The position numbers were made by a program, and so were the translations under genes. A DNA stretch of 64,000 nt from an uncultured Mycoplasmatota bacterium (GTDB lineage Bacteria > Bacillota_I > Bacilli_A > RF39 > UBA660): NCBI GenBank assembly GCA_900546715.1, contig UREA01000004.1, positions 1 to 64,000 on the forward strand, read 5' to 3'. Below the pieces are notes generated by a model, which worked only from the letters and a program-made list of their open reading frames with translations, was not told where the DNA came from and searched no databases. The first letter of the stretch is position 1; every line of letters starts with the position of its first letter. This document shows positions 25,493 through 34,623 of this stretch, piece after piece.

Positions 25493-27336
25493 TACCATGA
25501 ACCTCCACCTCCCCCACCAGAGCCACCGCCAGTTATACCTCCTCCAGATGAAGAAGATGATGATGAATCATAAGTTACACTTGAGGCAACACTTGATGTT
25601 GTTGTACTTATATAATTATTAAATGTTATTATATCAAAAGCACCACTACCACTATACCAAGATGGTGCAGATAAAGCAATACTTTCAAAATTCTTAAACC
25701 ATTTATCAGATACACCTAAAACATAAGTATAAGGTAAGATATCATAAAAATATTCGGGATTTTTATCAACCAAAGCTTCCAACTGCTCTTTTTCAGCTGT
25801 TTCTAAAAATTTTTTAAAACCTAATATTCTACCATAAATTTTATTGCCAAAATCAGTTCTAAAATTAAAAGAAAAAGCCCAATAAATTATAATAACTGAA
25901 CATATCACTGATATTATTGATGACATTATTGATAAAGTACCATACATATATTGATAATTAGTTGCTACAAAAAACATTATAGCAAAAGCAACAATAAATA
26001 TTGAAATAACAATTTTAGTAGCTACTGTATATTTAGTTTTAAGTACTAAAACAATTACTATTGCTAAAAATAATATAGTTATAATATTACCTATTAGAGC
26101 TTCTGATGAATAGTAATTAATAAAAATTAATATGTTTGTTATACTAATAGATAAAAAAGCACATAAAATATATAAAAATTTATATGTTTTATTAGAACTT
26201 AAAAATAATTGTTGTTTATTTGTTGGAGAATTCATTTTATTTTTTATATCATATACCGCAGTGTATAATTCATCTGCTATATCTTCCACCATAATTTTAT
26301 TGCCATTTTTAAATAAGGATTCCATAAATAAATACTCTTCATGTTTATTACCGTCATAATCTTTTAATTTTATTATTTGAGTTGTAGTATAATCAGTATT
26401 TAAACTTTTAGTTGTTACCTCTTCTATTTTTAAATACTTTTTATCAGCAAGATAAACTAATAAAGAAATTACATCTTTATTTGTTACACTACCTTTATAT
26501 AAAAAAGCTATTTCTAAACTATTATAATCATCTGGAGGATAAAATTCTATAGTATCAACTATTCTTACACTTCTCTTTTTTATATATAAAATTAATCCCG
26601 CAATTATTACACTAATAATAGGTATAATTATTGCTATAAAATTATTTATACCATAATTAGATTTAGCTTCACTAAAGTACCCTTCAGGAAGTTCTAGTCT
26701 AACAGTTAAGGCATCACCTTCATATAACGGTGTATTTAATGATCCCCTTATAGTATTTCCAGATACTTCATAACTCACACTATTTGTTGAAAAACTTTCA
26801 GGTCCATTAGAAAACCCTAATAAACTTTCATCAAATTCTTCTGGCATATTAATAGTAAATGTAACATTTGTAATAACAGTTTCCCATTCTGGTCCAATTA
26901 TATTAAAATAAAATTCATCTTTGTCTTTTAAAGAATCCTTACCAACATTATAATTATATTTAATAACATATTCTTGATAACCCGTTACTAAATTATTAGC
27001 ATCTCCTAAACGAATAACCAAATTACCATCAGATTTTGATTGTGTGCTAAAAACATTAGTATAAACATTTGAAACATTAACATAATTATTCGTTGTTGTT
27101 CCATCTAATCTACTAACACGATTTCTAAGTGGAATACTTCTATATATTCCATGTCTTGCTTGATTAAAATATACTCTTATTTCTTCTGTTATATCAAATG
27201 AATTATCTTTATTAACATCAATAACTACATTATAATCATCAATATAATAATCATAATTATCATATAACCCTTTCGCATTAGTTAAACTGATAAAGCTAAC
27301 AAATAACATAACTAATAAATATTTTATTTTTCGCAT
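25492..27336 (-). CDS. DUF2207 family membrane protein, copy 2
   Basis: The product of about 614 residues has a signal peptide (RKIKYLLVMLFVSFISLTNA), an outside DUF2207 domain with EEIRVYFNQARHGIYRSIPL near 50-70, a membrane helix near 235, a cytoplasmic part (EFYPPDDYNSLEIAFLYKG), more helices, and a Ser/Gly-rich tail ending GGGGGGSW. The family is common next to lemA in Firmicutes; its function is not known. The ATG at 27336 forms TAATG with the previous stop, and GGAGG in the glycine codons of the upstream gene is its ribosome site; the upstream in-frame ATG at 27342 is less well placed. Confidence 0.88.
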   Translation of the reverse strand: MRKIKYLLVMLFVSFISLTNAKGLYDNYDYYIDDYNVVIDVNKDNSFDITEEIRVYFNQARHGIYRSIPLRNRVSRLDGTTTNNYVNVSNVYTNVFSTQSKSDGNLVIRLGDANNLVTGYQEYVIKYNYNVGKDSLKDKDEFYFNIIGPEWETVITNVTFTINMPEEFDESLLGFSNGPESFSTNSVSYEVSGNTIRGSLNTPLYEGDALTVRLELPEGYFSEAKSNYGINNFIAIIIPIISVIIAGLILYIKKRSVRIVDTIEFYPPDDYNSLEIAFLYKGSVTNKDVISLLVYLADKKYLKIEEVTTKSLNTDYTTTQIIKLKDYDGNKHEEYLFMESLFKNGNKIMVEDIADELYTAVYDIKNKMNSPTNKQQLFLSSNKTYKFLYILCAFLSISITNILIFINYYSSEALIGNIITILFLAIVIVLVLKTKYTVATKIVISIFIVAFAIMFFVATNYQYMYGTLSIMSSIISVICSVIIIYWAFSFNFRTDFGNKIYGRILGFKKFLETAEKEQLEALVDKNPEYFYDILPYTYVLGVSDKWFKNFESIALSAPSWYSGSGAFDIITFNNYISTTTSSVASSVTYDSSSSSSSGGGITGGGSGGGGGGSW

Positions 27337-29207
27337 TACCATGCACCTCCTCCGCCACCACCGGAGCCGCCACCAGAAAAACCTCCACCAGAAGATCCTC
27401 CAAATGATGAACCATCAAAGAAATCATTATTATCATTACTAGAAGATGGACCACCATGCATAACCATTGTTCTAAGCATCTTCGGTGGTCTACTCAAATC
27501 ATTTATCGTACTATTAATACTTTGATTAAAGAATGCTATATTAAATCCTTCATGACTTTCAAACCAATAAGTAGGTTCTAATATAATATGTTCAAATCTT
27601 TTAATCCATATATCAGATATTCCTAAAACATAAGCATAAGGCAAAATATCATAATAATAATTTGGATGTTCTAATACAATTTTTTCTAATTCGCTTACTT
27701 CCACTAGTGAGATATACTTTTTAAAACCTAATATTTTTCCATACATCTCTTTACCATAACTTGTTCTACTTAAAAAATCTTTATTCAAAAGTAAAATAAC
27801 AATCATACAAATAAAGCTTACTACCATATTAATAATAAATACTTGCCTTGATACAACAAAATCTTTTAATGAAAACCAAATAATAAATACTGCAAATCCA
27901 AATATAAATAAAATATCTAAAAACTTTAAAAAGTCACTCTTAATATGCTTTGCGGCATAATATAAAGGTATTAAAACTACCAAAGACATACAAAAGGCAA
28001 TCAACATTAATATCGGTGTTGGATGAAAATCTTTAATTTGCAAATATACGGCACTAAGTACACATAAAACTGCCATTAAACCAAAAATTCCTTTGTAAAA
28101 ACTATTATCTTCTTTTATAATTCTAGCTCTATTTTCTTTAGTATTAGTAATTGTTTTAATAATACTTGTTGTTTTATAAAAAGAATATTTTAAATCTTCA
28201 ATATCTACTCTATCACCATAAATAAATAATCCTCGCATGAATTCCTTAATTGCATTATCATCTTTATCATATTCTCTTAATTTAACAACGCTCAAAGTAT
28301 TTTCCTCTTCTATTAATTTAATGTATTTTTCATTAGCTAAATATATAAGAAGTGATATTATATCTTTATCATTAACTTCCCCTTTATATAAAAATGCTAT
28401 CTCTAAACTAGATAAATTATCTGGGGGATTAAGTTCTACTGGTTTAACTAAATGTCGTAAAACTAAAAAATAATATAATAATAAAGCTAATACTACAAGT
28501 ATTATTGGAATAACAAAACTTAAAATCGTATTAGTATTATAAATATTAGTAGCTTCACTAAAATACCCCTCTGGTAAACTAAGTCTCACAGTTAAACCTT
28601 CAAAAGCACTTAATGCTTCTGTTGTATAACCACTAATTACATTCCCATTTACATTATATATAACTTTATTAGTTGTACTTCCATAGCTACCTGTAGAAAA
28701 CCCTAATAAACTTGCATCGAATTCTTCTGGCATAGTTATAGTAAAATTAACTTTATTAATTGTTGTATCCCATTTTGTTCCAATAATATTATAATAAAAT
28801 TCATCTATATCTTTTAAAGGATCTTTTCCAATATTATAATTATATTCTATTACATAGTTTTTAGCCCCTCTTACATAAGTATTAGCATCCCCAATAACAA
28901 GTTGATAATAACCATCACTAATCTTAGTAGTATATTTTTCATTTACTTCTACATTACTTATTAAAACATTATTTCTAGAACTTGTTCCATCTGTTCTAAT
29001 AACTTCATTATGCATTGGAATATAGCGATATATCCCATGTTTATCAGTATTAAAAAATACTGCAATTTCTTCTCTTATATTATAAGAATTATTTTTTAAA
29101 ACATCAATTTCTACATTATACTCATCAATATAATAATCTAAGGCATTAACATTTTTTACTCCTAATACACATATTAACAAACAAAATAAAATCCACTTTA
29201 TCTTCAT
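27336..29207 (-). CDS. DUF2207 family membrane protein, copy 1
   Basis: The 623-residue product has the same plan as the next gene: signal peptide (KIKWILFCLLICVLGVKNVNA), outside DUF2207 domain (EEIAVFFNTDKHGIYRYIP), a helix near 230-250, the cytoplasmic ELNPPDNLSSLEIAFLYKG block, a helical bundle, and a tail of glycine and serine ending GGGGGGAW. It starts with an ATGA overlap after lemA. The two full copies are clearly recent relatives. The glycine-rich tail resembles those of TPM-domain proteins that work with LemA, but no TPM domain is seen. Function unknown. Confidence 0.88.
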   Translation of the reverse strand: MKIKWILFCLLICVLGVKNVNALDYYIDEYNVEIDVLKNNSYNIREEIAVFFNTDKHGIYRYIPMHNEVIRTDGTSSRNNVLISNVEVNEKYTTKISDGYYQLVIGDANTYVRGAKNYVIEYNYNIGKDPLKDIDEFYYNIIGTKWDTTINKVNFTITMPEEFDASLLGFSTGSYGSTTNKVIYNVNGNVISGYTTEALSAFEGLTVRLSLPEGYFSEATNIYNTNTILSFVIPIILVVLALLLYYFLVLRHLVKPVELNPPDNLSSLEIAFLYKGEVNDKDIISLLIYLANEKYIKLIEEENTLSVVKLREYDKDDNAIKEFMRGLFIYGDRVDIEDLKYSFYKTTSIIKTITNTKENRARIIKEDNSFYKGIFGLMAVLCVLSAVYLQIKDFHPTPILMLIAFCMSLVVLIPLYYAAKHIKSDFLKFLDILFIFGFAVFIIWFSLKDFVVSRQVFIINMVVSFICMIVILLLNKDFLSRTSYGKEMYGKILGFKKYISLVEVSELEKIVLEHPNYYYDILPYAYVLGISDIWIKRFEHIILEPTYWFESHEGFNIAFFNQSINSTINDLSRPPKMLRTMVMHGGPSSSNDNNDFFDGSSFGGSSGGGFSGGGSGGGGGGAW

Positions 29208-29746
29208 AGTTTTACATCCACATTTTCTCTCTCTTCGGCTTCCGCTTCAAACATATTTTTTTGTTTGTAACCAAATATTTTAGCCACAATATTACTAGGT
29301 ATCATTTCAACTTTATTATTATACATTCTAACAACAGCATTATAATATCTTCTAGATTTTGCTATCTCATCTTCTACATCACTAAGTTTAGTACTTAAAT
29401 TTAAAAAGTTCTTATCAGCTTTAAGCTCCGGATAGCTTTCTGCTAAAGCCATAATTTTCGTAATACCACTACTTACTTGTTCATTAGTATCCAACTTTTC
29501 TTTATCTGATAAACTATCATAACTACTTCTTAAATGTATAACTTCTGTAAGTGTATCTTTTTCATGTTTAGCATAACCCTTAACAGTTTCTACTAAATTA
29601 GGTATTAAATCCCATCTTTTCTTTAAAGAAACATCCATTGTTGAAAATGCTTCATCAACATCATTACTAAGTTTAATTAAACTATTCCAAGTAATTAAAA
29701 TATAAATTATTATTAAAACAATTATTCCACCAATAACAAAAAACAT
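29204..29746 (-). CDS. lemA: LemA family protein
   Basis: The 180-residue product has the LemA layout: one N-terminal membrane helix (VIGGIIVLIIIYILITWNSL), then a helical domain with KKRWDLIPNLVETVKGYAKHE near 46-66 and AIAESYPELKADKNFL-like spacing (here MALAESYPELKADKNFL). LemA proteins are anchored in the membrane with an unknown role. AAGGAG lies before the ATG, and the promoter at 29770-29799 drives it together with the three DUF2207 genes. The LemA-DUF2207 pairing is known from many Gram-positive bacteria. Confidence 0.95.
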   Translation of the reverse strand: MFFVIGGIIVLIIIYILITWNSLIKLSNDVDEAFSTMDVSLKKRWDLIPNLVETVKGYAKHEKDTLTEVIHLRSSYDSLSDKEKLDTNEQVSSGITKIMALAESYPELKADKNFLNLSTKLSDVEDEIAKSRRYYNAVVRMYNNKVEMIPSNIVAKIFGYKQKNMFEAEAEERENVDVKL

Positions 29747-29769
29747 ATTACTACTCCTTATCTATTTTA

Positions 29770-29799
29770 ATTATAAAATAAATTTAGAGTATCCGTCAA
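29770..29799 (-). promoter_or_regulatory. Promoter of the lemA-DUF2207 operon
   Basis: On the minus strand TTGACG (29794-29799) and TATAAT (29770-29775) are 18 bases apart. Confidence 0.65.
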
Positions 29800-29819
29800 T
29801 AACAATTACTTTAGTATAC

Positions 29820-29847
29820 ACTTATTTTTAGATTATTCATAAATTTT
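29820..29847 (+). promoter_or_regulatory. Possible mother-cell sigma (SigE/SigK-like) promoter of the coat gene
   Basis: AC at 29820-29821 and CATA at 29838-29841, 16 bases apart, resemble the AC / CATANNNTA pattern of SigK, with one mismatch in the final TA. The match is weak and rests mainly on the coat gene that follows. Confidence 0.3.
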
Positions 29848-29877
29848 AATTGAAAGTACTTGTAAGGGTGAAAGTTT

Positions 29878-30324
29878 ATGAATAATCAAAATTCAAACAG
29901 CAATGGAAATTGCATTAATGAAATATTATGTGTAATTTTAGTACTACAAGAAAATGCATGTCCAGATAACTGTTTACAAACTTGTGATAGACCAGTACTC
30001 GGCGGAGGAACTAATTGTATAGTATGTAACACTAGACCAGTAATGCTTTATACTTGCTGCGGAAATGGCGTTCCATGGAGTATGCCAATAACTAAAGATT
30101 CAACAATAAGTTGTGCAGGATCTGATATTAGTACTACTTGCTCAAATGTCTTTAGAGTAGAAAAGATTGAAGGAAATTGTTGTACATTTAGAGTTCTTGC
30201 TGAAAATACAGATACTACTAGTTTATTTCCATATGTAGCTACTAATGTCTTCTTCACAATGGATTGTAGTTGTTTGTGCAGTATAAGATGTCTATCTGAT
30301 ACATTTGTAGATTGTGTTTGTTAA
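29878..30324 (+). CDS. Cysteine-rich spore coat protein (CotY/CotZ/ExsY type)
   Basis: The 148-residue product is rich in cysteine (about 20) and has the family order: asparagine-rich tip, CINEILCVILVLQENA, a CPDNCLQTCDRPVL block, TNCIVCNTRPVMLYTC and a C-terminal VFRVEKIEGNCCTFRVLAE part. CotY/CotZ/ExsY proteins cross-link through disulfides into the outermost crust or exosporium layer of spores. It stands alone between divergent lemA and convergent rny, with an AAGGGTG ribosome site and its own terminator. Outside the family the assignment could only be another cysteine-rich surface protein; the motif order makes that unlikely. Confidence 0.88.
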   Translation: MNNQNSNSNGNCINEILCVILVLQENACPDNCLQTCDRPVLGGGTNCIVCNTRPVMLYTCCGNGVPWSMPITKDSTISCAGSDISTTCSNVFRVEKIEGNCCTFRVLAENTDTTSLFPYVATNVFFTMDCSCLCSIRCLSDTFVDCVC

Positions 30325-30325
30325 A

Positions 30326-30354
30326 TAAAGCCTCAACTTGAGGTTTTTATTTTG
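30326..30354 (+). terminator. Terminator of the coat protein gene
   Basis: CCTCA and TGAGG pair around ACT, followed by TTTTTATTTT, directly after the stop codon. Confidence 0.75.
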
Positions 30355-30382
30355 CTAGAAAATATATTTAAAAAATAGTTAA

Positions 30383-30420
30383 CAAAAAACCACCTTACAT
30401 CCCTTCGGACTTAGAGTGGT
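30383..30420 (-). terminator. Probable terminator of rny
   Basis: On the minus strand ACCAC and GTGGT close a stem with imperfect middle and a GAAG loop flanked by TCC/GGA, followed by TTTTTTG. Confidence 0.6.
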
Positions 30421-30458
30421 CTAAACATATGTTATACAACATAAATAGTACTTATTTT

Positions 30459-32012
30459 TTATTTTGCTTCTTCTTGAACTCTAGTTTCTCTAATTACTGT
30501 TATTTTAATAGTACCAGGATATTGCATTTCACTCTCAATTTGTTCTTTGATATCCCGAGCCATTTTATAACTTTTAGCATCATCAACTTCTTCAGGTTTG
30601 ACAATAACCCTAAGTTCACGACCAGCTTGCATTGCAAATGTTTTTTCAACACCTTCATAAGAGTTACCTATTTCTTCAAGTTGTTCTAATCTCTTAATGT
30701 AATTTTCTAAAGTATCATTTCTAGCACCAGGTCTTGCCGCAGAAAGTGTATCTGCAACAGCTACTAAAACGGCAATTGTTGTTTTAGGTTCTGTATCACC
30801 ATGATGCGATGCAATAGCATCAAGCACTACATCAGGTTCATGATGTTTTTTAGCAAAATCTAATCCCACTTCAACATGTGAGCCTTCAACTTCAAAATCA
30901 ATAGCTTTACCAATATCATGAAGTAAACCAGCTCTTTTAGCAAGAGTTATATTTTCTCCAAGTTCGGCTGCCATTAAACCAGTAAGGTTAGCAACTTCAA
31001 TAGAATGTTGTAAAGCATTTTGACCATAGCTTGATCTAAAGTTAAGCTTACCAACTAAAGTAACCAATTCTGGATCCATTTTAGCAATACCTAAATCATT
31101 AATAGTTTGATTACCTATTTGAATAATTCTCGCATTAACATCTTTTACGGTCTTGTCATAAATTTCTTCAATTCTACCAGGATGAATTCTACCATCCTTA
31201 ATTAAAGATTCAATAGTAAGTTTTGCTATTTCTCTTCTTAACGGATCAAATGAAGAAATTGCTATTGCTTCAGGTGTATCATCAATTATTAAATCAACAC
31301 CAGTAACTGATTCAATTGTTCTAATATTTCTTCCTTCGCGTCCGATGAGTCTACCTTTCATATCATCATTAGGTAGGCTTATAGTACTAACTGTTTGAAG
31401 TCCCACAACATCATCAGAGTATCTCTCCATACTACTAATAATCATTTGTTTAGCTATTTCATGAGCTTCTAACTTAGCTTTAGCCTCAGCATCTTTAATG
31501 TAATTAGTAATTTCAAGTTCCATATCTTGTTCTACTCTCTCCATTATAGCTGCCTTAGCTTTTTCTTTGCTATACTTAGCAATACTTTCAAGTTTTGCTA
31601 CTTCTTCTTTAAGTAGCGTATCCATTTTTTCCTCTTTTTCTTGTAAATTTTTTTGTTTAGCTAATAAATCATTTTCTTTGTCTTGTAATAAATTATCTCT
31701 ATTTTGTAACATTTCTTCTCTTTTATCTAAGTTGTTTTCTCTAGTTAATAATCTATCTTCACTTTGTAAAAGTTCGGCTTTTTTAGCCTTTATTTCCGCA
31801 TCAGTTTCTTGTTTTAAACGAAAACTTTCTTGCTTTAATTCTGATAAAGCATCTCTTTTACTTTTTTCCGCTTCTAACTTAGCGGCTTCAATTAATTTAT
31901 TAGCTTTACTTACTGCTCGTGATGCTCTAATTGTAAAAACAATCCATATAATAACACCACCCAGCAAAATTCCAACAATAAGAGTCAAAATGGCAATCAA
32001 AACATTATCCAT
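30459..32012 (-). CDS. rny: Ribonuclease Y
   Basis: RNase Y is the membrane-bound endonuclease that starts mRNA decay in Firmicutes. The product of about 517 residues has an N-terminal membrane helix (VLIAILTLIVGILLGGVIIW), a long coiled coil (about 30-200), a KH domain with GRLIGREGRNIRTIE near 220-235, and an HD domain with LLHDIGKA near 362 and HHEPD later. A TTG at 32024 is in frame, but GGAGG lies five bases before the ATG at 32012, which I use. In many Firmicutes rny follows recA; here they are 20 kb apart. Confidence 0.97.
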   Translation of the reverse strand: MDNVLIAILTLIVGILLGGVIIWIVFTIRASRAVSKANKLIEAAKLEAEKSKRDALSELKQESFRLKQETDAEIKAKKAELLQSEDRLLTRENNLDKREEMLQNRDNLLQDKENDLLAKQKNLQEKEEKMDTLLKEEVAKLESIAKYSKEKAKAAIMERVEQDMELEITNYIKDAEAKAKLEAHEIAKQMIISSMERYSDDVVGLQTVSTISLPNDDMKGRLIGREGRNIRTIESVTGVDLIIDDTPEAIAISSFDPLRREIAKLTIESLIKDGRIHPGRIEEIYDKTVKDVNARIIQIGNQTINDLGIAKMDPELVTLVGKLNFRSSYGQNALQHSIEVANLTGLMAAELGENITLAKRAGLLHDIGKAIDFEVEGSHVEVGLDFAKKHHEPDVVLDAIASHHGDTEPKTTIAVLVAVADTLSAARPGARNDTLENYIKRLEQLEEIGNSYEGVEKTFAMQAGRELRVIVKPEEVDDAKSYKMARDIKEQIESEMQYPGTIKITVIRETRVQEEAK

Positions 32013-32123
32013 TTTTTCCTCCAACTTTCTATAGAATATATATAATTTATTGTTAAATATATTTATATCTACAATTTAATTATAAAATTAATTCCCAAAA
32101 TAATCAAGTAGTTTTTACAAATA

Positions 32124-32148
32124 TGAAAAAAAGCTAGGTATTCTAGCT
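32124..32148 (-). terminator. Terminator of the Panacea toxin-antitoxin pair
   Basis: On the minus strand AGCTAG pairs with CTAGCT around AATAC, followed by seven T. The stop codon lies in the stem. Confidence 0.7.
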
Positions 32149-32565
32149 ATTTAATTCTATTATTTCTTCTTTAGTCATATAAACTATTCGCTCTTCATTT
32201 ATAATATTATTATTTTGATAATCATGATATTCTTTTAACAAGTCATTAAGTTTTTTTGAAGATAATGTATCCTTAGTTCTTCTGAATTTTGACAACATTG
32301 TACAATTTTCTATAGTTAATTTTGTATTTAATTGAGCATAACTATCTTCATATAAAACAGTTTCTTTTGGATTTTCTGAATTAATAAAATAGTTATATTT
32401 ATGATACAAATTGTGTAATTTTCCGGCTGTTTTATCAATTGCTATTATTTCAATATAATTATCTTTAATATCCGCAATTAACATTGGATGTTCAATACTA
32501 GCAACTTGATCTATTTGATATCTCACTTTCAACCACAATATTTGCCCCACTTTTAAATCATTCAT
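32143..32565 (-). CDS. Probable toxin partner of the Panacea antitoxin
   Basis: The 140-residue product overlaps the end of the Panacea gene (ATGA), the usual order in these two-gene systems. Its first half (LKVGQILWLKVRYQ, then HPMLIADIKDNYIEIIAIDK) resembles the beta barrel of PemK/MazF-type proteins, which are RNA endonucleases. The second half (FRRTKDTLSSKKLNDLLKEY) is helical. I do not recognise a precise family, and the PemK-like suggestion rests on pattern only. A role as toxin is inferred mainly from the gene pairing. A terminator follows. Confidence 0.55.
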   Translation of the reverse strand: MNDLKVGQILWLKVRYQIDQVASIEHPMLIADIKDNYIEIIAIDKTAGKLHNLYHKYNYFINSENPKETVLYEDSYAQLNTKLTIENCTMLSKFRRTKDTLSSKKLNDLLKEYHDYQNNNIINEERIVYMTKEEIIELNS

Positions 32566-33044
32566 AATTTTAATGCTTCTATTAATCCTTTATATCTTTT
32601 TTTGTATTCAGCAATGTTGTCCTCAATATTCATTATAGGTGCATTATATGTATTATTGCTTAATTTCTGCCATGTTGGATCTTCATGAGTAATTTCAATT
32701 AATTCATCAAATGTAGCATTCTCTAAAGATATATATATCTTATCTAAAAATTGCTTGTCGGAATCATTTATGTTAACCATACTATTTTGATTAATCATTA
32801 ACCCATATGATTTTACAATATCTTCAATTACTGGACCATTATCATATGCTTTAAAATCATCCTTAAATAATCTTTTATTATATAATGCCAAATATACAAC
32901 TTGAGCTAAAAATAAATATTTATTAATTCTTATATTACCTTCATATGATTTTCTACCATTATAAACAACTACATTTTTGTTGAACAATTTTCGCTTTGAG
33001 TCTTTAGATAAAAAATACATAGCCACATCTTTAGCACTCAACAT
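32562..33044 (-). CDS. Panacea (DUF4065/SocA-like) domain protein, probable antitoxin
   Basis: The 160-residue product has the Panacea signature KYLFLAQVVYLALYNKRLF and KAYDNGPVIEDIVKSYG near 43-80, followed by a helical end (THEDPTWQKL). The Panacea domain is known as a very promiscuous antitoxin module that neutralises unrelated toxins, and it is also found in phage-related proteins such as GepA. The gene overlaps its likely toxin by four bases. The inverted repeat ATTTAATGATT (33076-33086) / AATCATTAAAT (33123-33133) upstream could be its operator. Confidence 0.8.
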   Translation of the reverse strand: MLSAKDVAMYFLSKDSKRKLFNKNVVVYNGRKSYEGNIRINKYLFLAQVVYLALYNKRLFKDDFKAYDNGPVIEDIVKSYGLMINQNSMVNINDSDKQFLDKIYISLENATFDELIEITHEDPTWQKLSNNTYNAPIMNIEDNIAEYKKRYKGLIEALKL

Positions 33045-33075
33045 AATATATCACCTCGCACTAATATAATATAAT

Positions 33076-33133
33076 ATTTAATGATTTTTTGCAACATAAT
33101 TGCTTAACTAATTTACTGAATTAATCATTAAAT
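33076..33133. promoter_or_regulatory. Inverted repeat upstream of the Panacea pair
   Basis: ATTTAATGATT at 33076-33086 and AATCATTAAAT at 33123-33133 are perfect 11-base inverse copies 36 bases apart. The nearer arm lies in the probable promoter of the Panacea pair (TTGCAA at 33089-33094). It may be an operator. Confidence 0.4.
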
Positions 33134-33146
33134 AAAAAAACTATTT

Positions 33147-33224
33147 CTATTTACAACACACATCAAGAAAAGATTTTCTATATTCAGTTGTTTTAAAATT
33201 TTCAATTTTAAAATTAACTAACAT
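33147..33224 (-). pseudogene. Small ORF resembling the N-terminus of an AAA ATPase
   Basis: A 25-codon frame begins MLVNFKIENFKTTEY and stops at TAG 33147. This start looks like the first strand of AAA/OLD-type ATP-binding proteins, which often begin MLxNFKxENFKS. GAGGGG lies six bases before the ATG, and TTGGTT-17-TATATT (33266-33271, 33243-33248) forms a promoter. So expression signals are present but the rest of the gene is gone. It could also be a real small peptide. It lies beside the Panacea pair, as expected for a defence remnant. Confidence 0.4.
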
Positions 33225-33294
33225 AAATATCCCCTCATATATAATATATACTGAAAGCAGCAGAAAACCAACAAATTGCGTTTTTTTCGTAAAT

Positions 33295-34620
33295 TTATTG
33301 ATTTTCAGCAAGATTTATTCTTTGTGTTTTTTTAAGTAAAGTTTTTATCTTACTATACCCTATATATAATCCAATTGCAATAATAATAAATCTTATTGGA
33401 AATAAAGTAATTGCATATCTCTCATAAGCAAAAGCCACACAATATAATATTATTTGTAATATATAAAATATCATTAAAAAAGCATATTCTAATAAATTAG
33501 TTCTATATATTAAAATTAAAATTGATGATATTAAAAATAATACTAAATCAATAATTCTAAATGCTAAATTAACTTTAATATCTATATTAAATACTTCTTC
33601 CCAATAAAAACTAGAATATAACATTATTTTAGGCTTAAAAATTAAATAAGATTTTATAAAAGAAACTTTATCGGCTTTCCACCATTCACTAATTCTATAT
33701 TTGGCTTTCAATTTATCATACTCTAAAGAATAATAAACTTTATATTTATCTCTAGGGGAATCTTCACTTAAATAATATTGCATTTCTTTAGGCATTGAAT
33801 CATTCAACACTTCATAATTTAGTTCTTCATCTAATGGATAACCACTACCTTGATAGGTTCCTAATAATAAAGGATTACCAGATCCATAAGTAAGTGGAAT
33901 AAACATATCAAAAGTTTTATAATTTCGGTATATCCATGGAATTAAACTAATAATTACAACTGATATTCCAAGAATTGTTTTTTTTAATAATTCCTTAATA
34001 TTATATTTTTGTATCAACAAACATATTAATAAAGCAATAGGAAATACTATTATATTTGGTCTAATATATATAGCTATAATAAAATAGAGTAACATTAAAT
34101 AAAAGTCTTTATTACGATGATTCCTTAAAAATAATAAAGAATAATATATTAATAACAACATAAATAAAATAAATGGTGTTTCTGTAAGTATTAAATTATT
34201 CATCCATATATAGTCGGGAGCAATAAAAAATAAACTAACAATACTTGCAATATATTTATTAGAAAATAATAACGCAATTTTATAAAAAATAATTACAGTA
34301 ACAATAAATAATATTGCATAAAATATTTTTAACGCAAGTATTAATGTTGCACCAATACCAAACAGAAAACAAAACATAGCAATAATAATAGGTAAACCTG
34401 GCATTATTTGAGCTGATGTTACCCCATGCATGGTAATTTTCCCCTCTTCATAAAGGGTAATACCGCTGTTAATATAACTTAAATCATCACTATTGATTGT
34501 ATAATCATAACCTAAATCAATAATTGATAATACTTTTATCACTATCAACAAAAGTATTATCAAAGAAAACAACCAATGTGATTTTACAATTTTTAATACT
34601 TTCATAGTTCCTACAATCAT
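33295..34620 (-). CDS. Membrane glycosyltransferase (GT39/ArnT-like), C-type
   Basis: The 441-residue product has about ten membrane helices and an early outside loop with LSYINSGITLYEEGKIT, a pattern of lipid-linked-sugar-using glycosyltransferases (GT-C fold, ArnT/PMT relatives). The DDLSY stretch near 42 supplies the acidic pair typical of the first loop. Such enzymes add a sugar outside the membrane, here probably to the glycopolymer of this locus. A start at 34605 is also possible. It is the last gene of the 38.6-33.3 kb operon. Confidence 0.8.
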   Translation of the reverse strand: MIVGTMKVLKIVKSHWLFSLIILLLIVIKVLSIIDLGYDYTINSDDLSYINSGITLYEEGKITMHGVTSAQIMPGLPIIIAMFCFLFGIGATLILALKIFYAILFIVTVIIFYKIALLFSNKYIASIVSLFFIAPDYIWMNNLILTETPFILFMLLLIYYSLLFLRNHRNKDFYLMLLYFIIAIYIRPNIIVFPIALLICLLIQKYNIKELLKKTILGISVVIISLIPWIYRNYKTFDMFIPLTYGSGNPLLLGTYQGSGYPLDEELNYEVLNDSMPKEMQYYLSEDSPRDKYKVYYSLEYDKLKAKYRISEWWKADKVSFIKSYLIFKPKIMLYSSFYWEEVFNIDIKVNLAFRIIDLVLFLISSILILIYRTNLLEYAFLMIFYILQIILYCVAFAYERYAITLFPIRFIIIAIGLYIGYSKIKTLLKKTQRINLAENQ

Positions 34621-34623
34621 CCT

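Noticed and set aside
30383..30420. A regulatory RNA in the rny downstream hairpin
   Set aside because: The stem plus T-run on the minus strand is enough to explain it as a terminator of rny.
31567..32034. Plus-strand ORF of 155 codons opposite rny
   Set aside because: It is a serine/leucine-rich mirror of the RNase Y coiled coil, a usual artefact; no ribosome site.
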